A DNA stretch of 9,223 nt, taken from assembly GCA_021780705.1 (NCBI GenBank), contig JAJXYG010000247.1, positions 1-9,223 on the forward strand, in the 5' to 3' direction. This DNA is from Bacteroidota bacterium. Its GTDB lineage: Bacteria; Bacteroidota; Bacteroidia; Chitinophagales; Chitinophagaceae. The notes beneath the pieces were generated by a model. The model was given only the letters and a program-made list of their open reading frames with translations. It was not told the DNA's origin and searched no databases. Position numbers and translations under genes: made by a program. Each line of letters opens with the position of its first letter. Position 1 is the stretch's first letter. Shown one piece after another: positions 1 through 7,380 of the stretch.

Positions 1-2063
1 CTAGCTATACCAGCAAATACAGCAATGTGGTAGGTAACGACATTACCCTGGGTTGGCCCATCTACTGGACCATCCTGAATACCCCTGCTAATATTCCACT
101 GGCTTCTCTCAAGAACTGGCAGGACCTGAATTTATTCGGCATTCTTAGCAACTATTATAATGGATATTATATCAACCCCTGGTGGCAGCTGGATAATTCC
201 CGCAACATTGCCAAATCAGACAACCTGATGGGGGTATTTACTGGAAATTTAAAAGCTACCAATTGGTTTACCGCCACTTACTCCTTGAGTGCTCAGGTAT
301 CCAACTTGGTCTATAAAGGAAACCGTAATGCAGCGATATTCTCGCCTTATTCTATTGCCGCCACCGGTCCTTCTTCCGGTATTTATGGCACTCCATCCAG
401 TGGGAACATTAACGGTGCTACCGTGGATGAGACCCAGTTGTTCAAGAGGTTGCAACAGGATATCCGGGCTTCCTTTGAGCATAAATTTGGCGATATCCAG
501 GCCAACCTGATTGTAGGTAATACAATCTGGGACCGCTATGTCAATACCCAGGTTCAGGGTGTGGGAAGCAACGTAGGTACTTTCAATGGTACCACCCTTC
601 AGGGAGGTTCCCCCCAGAGCCAGACCAGCGGGTTGATCTTGCCGGATTTGTATAATATTAATTATTCATACGGAATTCCTACTGTGGGACAGAGTATTTC
701 TGAAACCCGTTTGATTGGATACTACGGAGACCTTTCCCTGGGATATCAAAACATGCTCTTCCTCCATGGTGATTACCGCAAAGACTATTCTTCTCTCCTT
801 GCGGCAGGACATAATTCCTATAGTGTGTACGGGGTAGATGCAAGCTTTGTTTTCACTGATGCATTCCCTTCTCTGAAATCATTCCTGAGCTATGGTAAGA
901 TCAGGGCTGCTTACAGTCATACTGGACAGATCACACTGCAACCCTACCAAACTGTCAATACCTTTAATGTAACAGGAGGATTTCCCTATGGAGGACTTGC
1001 TTCCCTGACTTTGAACGGGACCTATAATAATCCTGCCAATACTCCTGAAGCTACCAATGAAAAGGAAGTCGGTTTGGAATTTTCTTTATTGCATAACGAC
1101 ATCACCGCAGGGGTAACCTACTACCACGACAATAACTATAACCAGTTATTCCAGGTGTCTCTGACCAACTCAACCGGTTACAATTCCGCCCATGTCAATG
1201 CAGCCAATACTGTATCAGAAGGTTGGGAATTTGATGCCAAGGCTATTCTGGTTCATAATAAGAATATCCGCTGGGAAGTGGGATCTAACCTGGCTATTCA
1301 ATCCACCACGGTTAAGGGCCTTTATGGAAGTGGCAGCAACGCCACCAAACAAACCGGGATTGGAAACTTTAACGAAGCTATCGTAGGTATGTCTTTCCCT
1401 CAGTTGTATGTAACTGACCTGGTACGTGATTCCGCTACGGGGAAAGTGATCGTGGATGCAAATACTGGCTATCCTTCCTTATCTAACTCTTATGTAGCTG
1501 CAGGAAGAACCACTCCTAAATACATCCTGGGTCTTACTACCACCCTTAATTACAAGGATTTCACCCTTCAGGTGATCGGCGACTACCGCGGTGGGTATGT
1601 ATTTTATAACTCAGCTGAAGCCAACCTGGACTTTACCGGGGCCAGCCAGCACACTGTTACCAACGGTCGTCAGAATTTCATCTATCCTAATTCAGTATAT
1701 AAAGATGCAAACGGTAAGTATGTACCGAACAACAGTGTATACACTCAAGATGGTAATATCGGATTCTGGGTATACTCTCAATACAGGCGTGCAGGAACTT
1801 CCTATGTTCAAAATGCAGCAGCCTGGAAGATTAGGACTATCAGCCTGACCTATGATTTCTCTCATCTTATTACCAAGCAGAAAGTCATTAAGGGCCTGAC
1901 CCTCACCGCAATGGTAAACAATGCATTCATGTTCAGACCGAAGGAGAATAATTTTACAGATCCTGAATTCAACATCGACAACTCTAACGCCCTAGGGGAT
2001 AATACCTACTACCAGTTACCTCCTACAAGGCAATATACTGCTGTCGTTAAATTCACTTTTTAA
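1..2063 (+). CDS. SusC/RagA-family TonB-dependent outer-membrane transporter, C-terminal part (5' end outside window)
   Basis: This is the C-terminal 686 residues of a SusC-type TonB-dependent receptor, an outer-membrane beta-barrel that imports oligomers or other large ligands using TonB energy. The frame is open to the first base of the window, so a GTG at 27 is internal and not a start. Family proteins usually have about 1000-1100 residues, so the signal peptide, carboxypeptidase-like domain, plug and first strands lie upstream. Visible support is the long run of alternating aromatic and polar strands, the late stretch AAWKIRTISLTYDFS near 1816-1860 (a SusC signature of the form 'sylRlknltLsY'), the near-terminal FTDPEF segment, and the terminal strand RQYTAVVKFTF ending in Phe, as expected for BAM-dependent barrel insertion. 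The SusD partner starts 27 bases downstream with no terminator between, so the two are probably co-transcribed. The ligand cannot be inferred from the barrel. Confidence 0.95.
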   Translation, partial: SYTSKYSNVVGNDITLGWPIYWTILNTPANIPLASLKNWQDLNLFGILSNYYNGYYINPWWQLDNSRNIAKSDNLMGVFTGNLKATNWFTATYSLSAQVSNLVYKGNRNAAIFSPYSIAATGPSSGIYGTPSSGNINGATVDETQLFKRLQQDIRASFEHKFGDIQANLIVGNTIWDRYVNTQVQGVGSNVGTFNGTTLQGGSPQSQTSGLILPDLYNINYSYGIPTVGQSISETRLIGYYGDLSLGYQNMLFLHGDYRKDYSSLLAAGHNSYSVYGVDASFVFTDAFPSLKSFLSYGKIRAAYSHTGQITLQPYQTVNTFNVTGGFPYGGLASLTLNGTYNNPANTPEATNEKEVGLEFSLLHNDITAGVTYYHDNNYNQLFQVSLTNSTGYNSAHVNAANTVSEGWEFDAKAILVHNKNIRWEVGSNLAIQSTTVKGLYGSGSNATKQTGIGNFNEAIVGMSFPQLYVTDLVRDSATGKVIVDANTGYPSLSNSYVAAGRTTPKYILGLTTTLNYKDFTLQVIGDYRGGYVFYNSAEANLDFTGASQHTVTNGRQNFIYPNSVYKDANGKYVPNNSVYTQDGNIGFWVYSQYRRAGTSYVQNAAAWKIRTISLTYDFSHLITKQKVIKGLTLTAMVNNAFMFRPKENNFTDPEFNIDNSNALGDNTYYQLPPTRQYTAVVKFTF

Positions 2064-2090
2064 ATCACCAATCTCATTAAATCAAGATAC

Positions 2091-3692
2091 ATGAAAAAAG
2101 TATTAATAGGACTTGGAATCATAGCCATAACCAACTGGGGATGCAAGAAGGACTTCCTGACAAGTCTTGCTAATAACCCCAACTCGCCTACCACGAGTGT
2201 GGCGACCCCCCAATTACTACTTCCTGGAGCTCTTTACAATCTGTCTCAGCTGCTTAATGGGGTGACAGGAACCACCGGGGCTGCTGCCTATGACCGGCAG
2301 GCAGCCTGGTTGGGATACTGGAATTACCAACCTGGATATTCCTTTAACAGCACTGTTCAGGACTATGTAATGAATTCAGGGGCCCCTCAGTTATGGGACA
2401 ATTACTATGGCATTCTGGCTAATCTGAATGTGATGGCCCAGAAAACTGCCGGAGACCCGAAACAATCTAATTATTATGATATAGCCAATGTACTGGAGGC
2501 CGTCTGCTTCCAGAACCTGGTGGATCTTTATAATAATATCCCCTATTCCCAGGCCCTTCAGGGTCAAGGGAACTTTTATCCCAATTACGATGACGCCAGT
2601 TCCATTTATGACAGTTTGACTGTCAAACTGGACAAAGCGATCACAGATATTAAAGCCAATCTGAATCCTGCGGATGCAGTCCTGCCCACTACCGATGACA
2701 TCATGTTCGGTGGAGATATGCAAACCTGGATGCAATTTGCCAATACTGTGAAATTGAGATTACTTCTGAGGGAGACCAATGTTGCAGCCAAACAGTCTTA
2801 TATCAGTTCAGAAATTTCCGGCACAGCATCTGATGGGTATCTCCAGACGGATGCCTTGGTAAACCCTGGATATACTTCCGCACAGCCTAATAACTTCTAT
2901 GGTGGTTTTGGGGTTAGCCCTTCCGGCTCATTAAACAGTGATGCAAGCTACATTGGTGCCAATGAAACCGCGATTGATTTTTACAAGAACACCAATGACT
3001 CACGCTTGGGCTATTTTTACTCACCGAAAAATATCACTGCCACTGATCCAAGTTATAATAATGTCACCCTTCCACTGAACTTCAGCGATTATTGGGGGAA
3101 TTACCTGGGTAAACAGAGTGCAAACCCTGATGGAACCGGTTCTTCCAATATCGGATCCGGGATTGTGAAGGATCCTACCCAGGGTACCGTGATGATGTTG
3201 GCAGCAGAAAGTTACTTCCTGCAGGCAGAAGCGACCGTTCTGGGATATTTACCTGGCGGTGCAGCAGCTGCACTACCGTTGTATCAGCAAGGGATCACCA
3301 AATCATATGAGTATTTGAATGTGGGGGGTAGTGCTTCAGCTGCTGACGCACAGGCTGCAATTTATTATGGCCAGAATATCGGCTTTGTAGCCTTCCCGTT
3401 AACTGCCACTGCAGACAGTCTCGTTCATACCATCATCGAACAGAAATGGGCCGCTTTAAATGGTATTAATAACGTGGAAGCTTATAATGACTGGAGACAG
3501 ACTTATAGTGCAGCAACCAATATGGGATATCCCATTGTGCCTGTATCAGCTGACGCAGCCAATACTTTCCCTCATATGCCATTCCGTTATTTCTATCCTG
3601 ATGAGGAACAGACTAATAACAATGCAGCTTGGGCTGCGGCAGGTGGGGCGACAACCAATGTATTTACGGACAAGATATTTTGGATGAAATAA
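2091..3692 (+). CDS. SusD/RagB-like nutrient-binding outer-membrane lipoprotein (SusD-like_2 type)
   Basis: The product is a 533-residue lipoprotein expected to sit on the cell surface as the ligand-binding lid over the SusC barrel encoded just upstream. The N-terminus has a Lys-Lys start, a short hydrophobic segment (residues 4-14) and Cys18 in the context NWGC, a relaxed Bacteroidota-type lipobox. The following CKKDF and NNPNSPT (residues 28-34) are typical of the SusD_and_RagB-like group related to PF12771. The middle is helix-rich, consistent with the TPR-like SusD fold, and the C-terminus carries FRYFYPDEEQTNNN (about 498-511) and ends KIFWMK, matching the usual family ending with an Arg-x-x-YP motif and a Trp-rich tail. 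Length is normal for the family. There is no Shine-Dalgarno sequence before the ATG, as is usual in this phylum. The binding specificity is not readable from the sequence. Confidence 0.95.
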   Translation: MKKVLIGLGIIAITNWGCKKDFLTSLANNPNSPTTSVATPQLLLPGALYNLSQLLNGVTGTTGAAAYDRQAAWLGYWNYQPGYSFNSTVQDYVMNSGAPQLWDNYYGILANLNVMAQKTAGDPKQSNYYDIANVLEAVCFQNLVDLYNNIPYSQALQGQGNFYPNYDDASSIYDSLTVKLDKAITDIKANLNPADAVLPTTDDIMFGGDMQTWMQFANTVKLRLLLRETNVAAKQSYISSEISGTASDGYLQTDALVNPGYTSAQPNNFYGGFGVSPSGSLNSDASYIGANETAIDFYKNTNDSRLGYFYSPKNITATDPSYNNVTLPLNFSDYWGNYLGKQSANPDGTGSSNIGSGIVKDPTQGTVMMLAAESYFLQAEATVLGYLPGGAAAALPLYQQGITKSYEYLNVGGSASAADAQAAIYYGQNIGFVAFPLTATADSLVHTIIEQKWAALNGINNVEAYNDWRQTYSAATNMGYPIVPVSADAANTFPHMPFRYFYPDEEQTNNNAAWAAAGGATTNVFTDKIFWMK

Positions 3693-3722
3693 TTAATTGT
3701 TAATCTATCAATACAATTCAAA

Positions 3723-4598
3723 ATGAAGATTAAAAGAAACCATATGCAAATAAAAAATAAAGCCAAAGTATTGATTTCGGGTTTAATACTTTTTGGTGTC
3801 GTCCTTTCCCTGAGTTCCTGTTTAAAAAACGGAAAATACTATACTGATTTTTCCACTGCAGGAACCTCGGTAAATCTCCCATTGGCTGCAGCGAACCTTA
3901 ATGGACTAGTAGCTTTCTCTTATGACGCTTCTGTAAGTTCAGTGGATCTCCCGGTGTTTGTGGATGTAGCTTCCCCATCGCTGCCTTCCACTTCGACTTC
4001 AGTGACCCTGGCTCTGGATACCGCTTTTCTGAGTAGCTACAATACCGCCAACGGTACCAGCTTTGAAGTACTTCCGGACAGTGTGTATTCAACCAGCGGT
4101 TGGACCCTGACAGTACCTGCCGGCAAGCGGTTGGACAGCATGAATGTCCACCTGAATTTCAGCAAACTGGATTTGAGTGGCGCATATGTGCTGCCAATCA
4201 CCATTGCCCAGTCTTCTGTGCCCATTGAACAATGGAAACACCTGTTGTTGTATATTTCAGTGAAGAACCAGTGGGATGGTAAATACGGCATTCACGTATC
4301 CATTTCAGGAAGCAATGCCTATGCCGGAACCGTATTTGATGACAATGTCAGTCTAGCTACTTCAGGAGTCACCTCAGTGGCCGAAAATGACATCGCGGAC
4401 TTTTTTGGTGGATATACCAATTATACGTTCAATCCAGATGGGTCCATTGGGGTATTCGCTGGAACAGGTCCGGGTTCGGGTTCCTATGGTGCGGTGGTGA
4501 ACGCGAGCAGCTATGATGCCAACACCCATAATTTCCATGTGAACTATTCAATTTTGAGCGGTAAATATATTTTCGATCTGACCTATACCCGTCAGTAA
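3723..4598 (+). CDS. DUF1735-domain surface lipoprotein
   Basis: This is a 291-residue predicted lipoprotein. A basic start is followed by a hydrophobic stretch (about residues 16-30) and the lipobox LSSC with Cys33. Residues 60-161 match the pattern of the DUF1735 (PF08522, BT_3987-like N-terminal) domain: a beta-strand PVFVDV, a central FLSSYNTANGTSFEVLP followed by Y122, then a PAG turn and a YVLPITI strand at 155-161. Residues 184-291 begin with WDGKYG and form a second, beta-rich, Gly- and Ser-rich region that I cannot assign firmly. Proteins with DUF1735 are commonly encoded next to SusC/SusD pairs, so an accessory glycan- or ligand-binding role at the cell surface is the likely inference; there is no catalytic motif. 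The gene lies 30 bases after the SusD gene and is the last of the operon. An alternative ATG at 3744 (residue 8) would give a shorter, equally plausible signal peptide. Confidence 0.88.
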   Translation: MKIKRNHMQIKNKAKVLISGLILFGVVLSLSSCLKNGKYYTDFSTAGTSVNLPLAAANLNGLVAFSYDASVSSVDLPVFVDVASPSLPSTSTSVTLALDTAFLSSYNTANGTSFEVLPDSVYSTSGWTLTVPAGKRLDSMNVHLNFSKLDLSGAYVLPITIAQSSVPIEQWKHLLLYISVKNQWDGKYGIHVSISGSNAYAGTVFDDNVSLATSGVTSVAENDIADFFGGYTNYTFNPDGSIGVFAGTGPGSGSYGAVVNASSYDANTHNFHVNYSILSGKYIFDLTYTRQ

Positions 4599-4666
4599 TT
4601 AATAAAGGTTGCAGTATTCCATTCAGAATCTGTTGCCGGCATATTGAATCAAGCCATTTAATTTTT

Positions 4667-4702
4667 AAGACTGTCTGAGATATTCAGGCAGTCTTTTTTT
4701 TT
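4667..4702 (+). terminator. Intrinsic terminator of the susC-susD-DUF1735 operon
   Basis: The arms AAGACTGTCTGA (4667-4678) and TCAGGCAGTCTT (4684-4695) form a 12-bp stem with one G-U wobble and a 5-base loop. A run of nine T follows (4694-4702, overlapping the base of the stem). It lies 68 bases after the stop of the DUF1735 gene and marks the end of the uptake operon. Confidence 0.92.
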
Positions 4703-4730
4703 CCAACTTTTTGTGAGGCTCCGAACTGGG

Positions 4731-4771
4731 AACATCCTGGCGGGGGATGGAAAAATCCGGGCAGGAAATGT
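4731..4771. repeat. Degenerate two-copy direct repeat, period about 21 bases
   Basis: The copy at 4731-4750 (beginning AACATCCTGGC) and the copy at 4752-4771 (beginning AAAATCCGGGC) agree at 14 of 20 positions in an ungapped alignment. The minus strand of this stretch would encode a repeated PAR-containing phrase (FPARIFPSPARMFP), but no gene is supported there. Two copies are too few to say whether it is a decaying repeat array or chance. Confidence 0.4.
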
Positions 4772-4807
4772 CCATACAATAACTGAAAGCCCACTTTCGG
4801 CGTTAAT

Positions 4808-4837
4808 GAGGGATAGCGACCAGGGGCGCCTATCCTC
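4808..4837. other. Bulged hairpin in the intergenic region
   Basis: GAGGGATAGCG (4808-4818) can pair with CGCCTATCCTC (4827-4837) in ten Watson-Crick pairs with one single-base bulge on each arm, around an 8-base loop (ACCAGGGG). No T-run follows, so it is not a standard terminator. It could be a structured RNA element, a protein-binding dyad or chance. Confidence 0.35.
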
Positions 4838-4984
4838 TGCTTGATAATGGGCACAAGCGGCCTTTATCGATCGATCACACCAATTTACCTGTGCCTTCTG
4901 GGTCACGGATATGGGTCGCCTAATTGTAATGCAAAAGGTTTCTTCTCTGGCGGCAGAGGGACGCTGACTTCAGTACTGATTAAT

Positions 4985-4992
4985 TACATTTG
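4985..4992 (+). promoter_or_regulatory. Bacteroidota -7 promoter element of the DUF3467 gene
   Basis: TACATTTG matches the Bacteroidota primary sigma factor -7 consensus TAnnTTTG exactly. It ends 17 bases before the ATG at 5010, implying a transcript leader of only about ten bases. I see no clear TTTG -33 box at the expected distance. Confidence 0.7.
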
Positions 4993-5009
4993 TGGTTTAA
5001 ACAACAGAT

Positions 5010-5324
5010 ATGGATCAAGCTAAAGAACCCAATAACCAATTGAATATAGAAATTTCTGAGGAGGTTTCTGAAGGGATGTATGCCAATCTGGCCATCATTA
5101 CCCACAGCCATGCGGAGTTTGTGGTGGATTTTGTCAATGTCATGCCCGGAACTCCCAAAAGTAAAGTCAAGAGCAGAATCATCCTGACCCCTACCCACGC
5201 CAAGCGCTTTATGAAGGCGATGATTGAAAATGTCAAAAAATTTGAAGCGGTCAATGGCACCATCCAGGATATTGAAGCTGTGGAATTACCTATAAACTTT
5301 GGAGGCCCCACCGCCCAGGCTTAA
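5010..5324 (+). CDS. DUF3467 domain-containing protein of unknown function
   Basis: The product is a 104-residue, apparently cytosolic protein with no signal peptide or membrane segment. Almost the whole length fits DUF3467 (PF11950): an acidic N-terminus, then EGMYANLAIITHSHAEFVVDF (about 22-42), a short VMPG turn, KSRIILTPTHAKRFMKAM (about 53-70) and a C-terminal helix. Family members are short, widespread in Bacteroidota and some other bacteria, and lack an established function, so none is assigned. The ATG at 5010 is chosen because it follows a TAnnTTTG element at a distance like that of rplY and yidC; no Shine-Dalgarno sequence is present. It is followed by prs after a gap of 196 bases. 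Confidence 0.9.
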   Translation: MDQAKEPNNQLNIEISEEVSEGMYANLAIITHSHAEFVVDFVNVMPGTPKSKVKSRIILTPTHAKRFMKAMIENVKKFEAVNGTIQDIEAVELPINFGGPTAQA

Positions 5325-5369
5325 GTTCCCAGGTACCTCGTCTTCTATTGACGTTGTGGGACCAGGATC

Positions 5370-5391
5370 GAAGGGATGAGGAAGGGATGGA
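5370..5391. repeat. Two tandem 11-base purine-rich copies
   Basis: GAAGGGATGAG (5370-5380) is followed directly by GAAGGGATGGA (5381-5391), agreeing at 9 of 11 positions. It lies between the DUF3467 gene and prs, about 130 bases before the prs start. It is probably minor replication slippage; no function is evident. Confidence 0.5.
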
Positions 5392-5487
5392 GGTAGTTTC
5401 TCGCAAGGGTTCTGGCAGGTGGATGACTTGTGCGTACTTTTCAGCAATTGGGGTTTAGGTCTATTTATTTATGCAATAATTTAGCCT

Positions 5488-5495
5488 TTTATTTG
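5488..5495 (+). promoter_or_regulatory. Possible -7 element of prs
   Basis: TTTATTTG matches the TAnnTTTG consensus except for T at the second position. It ends 25 bases before the prs ATG, in an AT-rich stretch. No clear -33 box is seen, so the call is tentative; read-through from the DUF3467 gene is also possible because no terminator was found between them. Confidence 0.35.
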
Positions 5496-5520
5496 AGGCA
5501 ACTATAAATCTTCCTTCGAA

Positions 5521-6486
5521 ATGCATCCGAATGTAAAAATCTTTTCAGGTACCGGTTCTGAGTACCTGGCTCATAAAATTGCCCACCGATTTGGCGATCC
5601 CCTGGGCAAGGTCAATATCCAGAAATTCAGTGACGGGGAGATAGGGGTTGAATTTCAGGAAAGTATCAGGGGACAGTTTGTTTTTTTGGTTCAAAGTACC
5701 TTTTCCCCGACCGACAACCTCATGGAATTGCTGTTGATGATAGATGCAGCTAAGCGGGCTTCTGCCTATAAGGTTATTGCCGTAATTCCTTATTATGGAT
5801 ATGCCCGGCAGGACAGAAAGGACAAACCCAGGGTGGCCATCGGGTCCAAACTGGTAGCCAATATGCTTACTGCAGCAGGAGCAGATAGGGTAATCACCAT
5901 GGACCTCCATGCCCCGCAGATCCAGGGGTATTTTGATATCCCGGTGGATCACCTGGACTCCTCTGCCATTTTCATCCCTTTCATCGAAGACCTGAATTTG
6001 GAAAATCTGACATTTGCGGCTCCGGATGTGGGGAGCGCCAACCGGATTCGGGAAATTGCCAGTTATTTTGAGGTGGACATGGTCATTTGTGACAAACATC
6101 GCAAGCGGGCCAATGAAATTGCCAGCATGGTAGTCATAGGAGAAGTGTTAGACCGCGATATTGTACTCATGGATGATATTTGTGATACCGGCGGAACCCT
6201 CACCAAAGCCGCCGCCCTGATGAAGGAGAAAGGTGCCAGAAGCGTGAGGGCATTTTGCACCCACCCGGTACTTAGCGGGAAGGCTTATGAAAATATCGAA
6301 AACAGCATCCTGGAAGAATTAGTCGTATGCGATACCATTCCACTCAGGCAGCCTGCTTCCAAGATCAGAGTGGTGACGGTTTCCGACCTTTTTGCCGTAG
6401 CCATCCGCAATGCTTTTGAAAACAAGAGCATTAACAGCCTGTTCCTGAGGAGCAAAATGCTGAAAAAAAGCCAGACAGGGGCTTAA
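5521..6486 (+). CDS. prs: Ribose-phosphate pyrophosphokinase (PRPP synthase)
   Basis: This enzyme transfers pyrophosphate from ATP to ribose 5-phosphate, making PRPP for purine, pyrimidine, NAD, histidine and tryptophan synthesis in the cytosol. The 321 residues match the usual length of class I bacterial enzymes (about 310-320). Key motifs are intact: FSDGE at 36-40, PYYGYARQDRK at 90-100 (ATP-binding region), DLHAPQIQGYF at 128-138 with the catalytic His130, the flexible catalytic loop DKHRKR at 191-196 with Lys192 and Arg194, and the PRPP/ribose-phosphate binding loop DDICDTGGT at 218-226. The ATG at 5521 gives an N-terminus (HPNVKIFSGTGS) that aligns with the family. No Shine-Dalgarno sequence is present. 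It is followed by rplY after 158 bases; prs next to rplY is a familiar pairing in bacteria. Nothing unusual is seen in the protein. Confidence 0.98.
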   Translation: MHPNVKIFSGTGSEYLAHKIAHRFGDPLGKVNIQKFSDGEIGVEFQESIRGQFVFLVQSTFSPTDNLMELLLMIDAAKRASAYKVIAVIPYYGYARQDRKDKPRVAIGSKLVANMLTAAGADRVITMDLHAPQIQGYFDIPVDHLDSSAIFIPFIEDLNLENLTFAAPDVGSANRIREIASYFEVDMVICDKHRKRANEIASMVVIGEVLDRDIVLMDDICDTGGTLTKAAALMKEKGARSVRAFCTHPVLSGKAYENIENSILEELVVCDTIPLRQPASKIRVVTVSDLFAVAIRNAFENKSINSLFLRSKMLKKSQTGA

Positions 6487-6597
6487 TGAGCCATTAATTC
6501 ATGATTCTAAAGAGAATAATCCTGATTCTGTTGTAGACCCGCACCCACAGACCCGCCTTGCCCTTGCATGATGCCACCGGGATAGAAAGAAATAGGG

Positions 6598-6624
6598 TTT
6601 TCTAAAAGGATTTTGTTACCTTTG
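6598..6624 (+). promoter_or_regulatory. Promoter of rplY
   Basis: TACCTTTG at 6617-6624 matches the Bacteroidota -7 consensus TAnnTTTG exactly and ends 20 bases before the rplY ATG. A TTTT at 6598-6601 lies near the position expected for the -33 box. rplY can therefore probably be transcribed separately from prs. Confidence 0.7.
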
Positions 6625-6644
6625 CGCCTCAAAAAATTATCATA

Positions 6645-7283
6645 ATGAAATCAATTACAATCGAAGGACAACTCAGGACCGGATTTGGCAAAGCAGCCAC
6701 CCGCCAGCTACGCTCTGAGGAAAAAGTGCCAGGTGTAATTTATGGAGGTGCAAAAGAAATTAATTTTTCTGCTCCATTGGCAGCTTTTAAGGATATTGTC
6801 TACACCCCGGACTTCATGGTGGCAGAAATAAAGGTCGAAGGAGCTACCTACAATTGCGTACTTAAAGACCTGCAATTTGACAAAGTGACCGATAAACTGA
6901 TCCATGTCGATTTCCTGGAACTGGTTGGGAAAAAGAAGGTAACCGTATCCATTCCCATCAATTTTGTGGGATCCCCCAATGGGGTAAAGGAAGGTGGAAA
7001 ACTGGCCATCAAGATGAAATCCCTGAAGGTAAAGACCACCCCAGAGCATCTTCTGGAACACATTGATGTGGACATCAATGAATTGCAAATAAATGAGAAT
7101 ATCCGGGTTCAGGATGTGAAGGCCCCTAATATGGAAATTCTGAACTCACCCAGGATCCCGATCGCCTCAGTGGCCATGACCCGCCAGCTCAAACAGGAGG
7201 AGGCCTCCGGAGCCAAGGCAGCTGCTCCTGGTGAATCCAAACCTGCAGAAGCCAAGGCAGAAGCACCGGCAGCTAAAAAATAA
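6645..7283 (+). CDS. rplY: Large-subunit ribosomal protein bL25, CTC/TL5 (long) type
   Basis: bL25 binds 5S rRNA in the large ribosomal subunit. At 212 residues this is the two-domain CTC/TL5 form, longer than the roughly 95-residue E. coli L25. Residues 4-93 form the 5S-binding domain, with GQLRTGFGKAATRQLR (8-23) and VPGVIYGG (28-35) typical of the family. Residues 100-183 form the beta-rich TL5 C-terminal domain (VTVSIPINFVGSPNGVKEGG near 100-119, and VDVNEL-like VDINEL near 143-148). The last 30 or so residues are an Ala-, Lys- and Glu-rich low-complexity tail ending in AAKK, probably disordered. The ATG at 6645 lies 20 bases after a perfect -7 element, without a Shine-Dalgarno sequence. 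The gene ends just before an intrinsic terminator. Confidence 0.96.
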   Translation: MKSITIEGQLRTGFGKAATRQLRSEEKVPGVIYGGAKEINFSAPLAAFKDIVYTPDFMVAEIKVEGATYNCVLKDLQFDKVTDKLIHVDFLELVGKKKVTVSIPINFVGSPNGVKEGGKLAIKMKSLKVKTTPEHLLEHIDVDINELQINENIRVQDVKAPNMEILNSPRIPIASVAMTRQLKQEEASGAKAAAPGESKPAEAKAEAPAAKK

Positions 7284-7304
7284 GGAACTCAAGAATAATC
7301 CGAT

Positions 7305-7333
7305 ATGCTCCCTCCAACGGGAGCATTTCTTTT
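7305..7333 (+). terminator. Intrinsic terminator after rplY
   Basis: ATGCTCCC (7305-7312) and GGGAGCAT (7319-7326) form a perfect 8-bp stem with a 6-base loop (TCCAAC), followed by TTTCTTTT (7326-7333). It starts 21 bases after the rplY stop and separates rplY from yidC. Confidence 0.87.
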
Positions 7334-7380
7334 GGCAGGAAGGTCCTCATATTCGGGAAAGGTAAACTCTAAAGTTTACG

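Larger units (their letters stand above)
4703..4984. other. Non-coding gap between uptake operon and housekeeping block
   Basis: No convincing gene is seen in either strand. The open frames here are short, one overlaps the start of the DUF3467 gene and another runs through the terminator, and none resembles a known protein. The region holds a degenerate 21-base-period repeat (4731-4771), a bulged hairpin (4808-4837), and a small perfect hairpin with arms CTCTG and CAGAG (4945-4949 and 4954-4958, loop GCGG). The last 25 bases lead into the promoter of the DUF3467 gene. No tRNA-like or known riboswitch-like structure was recognised by eye. Confidence 0.6.

Noticed and set aside
27..29. GTG as a possible start of the first gene
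   Set aside because: The same frame is open to base 1 and the protein lacks the signal peptide, plug and first strands of SusC proteins, so the gene begins outside the window.
4860..4876. Repeated ATCG/GATC palindrome near 4867
   Set aside because: Very short and of a kind expected by chance; no flanking structure suggests an attachment or operator site.
4658..4906. Minus-strand open frame of 82 codons with a repeated FPAR phrase
   Set aside because: It runs through the operon terminator, resembles no known protein, and its repeat reflects the DNA repeat at 4731-4771.
4841..5023. Plus-strand open frame of 60 codons before the DUF3467 gene
   Set aside because: It overlaps the promoter and start of the DUF3467 gene and has a composition unlike a real protein.
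5545..6099. Long minus-strand open frame of 184 codons inside prs
   Set aside because: It is antisense to a clearly conserved enzyme gene and shows no recognisable protein features.
6504..6517. Small hairpin ATTCT-AAAG-AGAAT after prs as a terminator
   Set aside because: The stem is only five mostly A-T pairs and no T-run follows.
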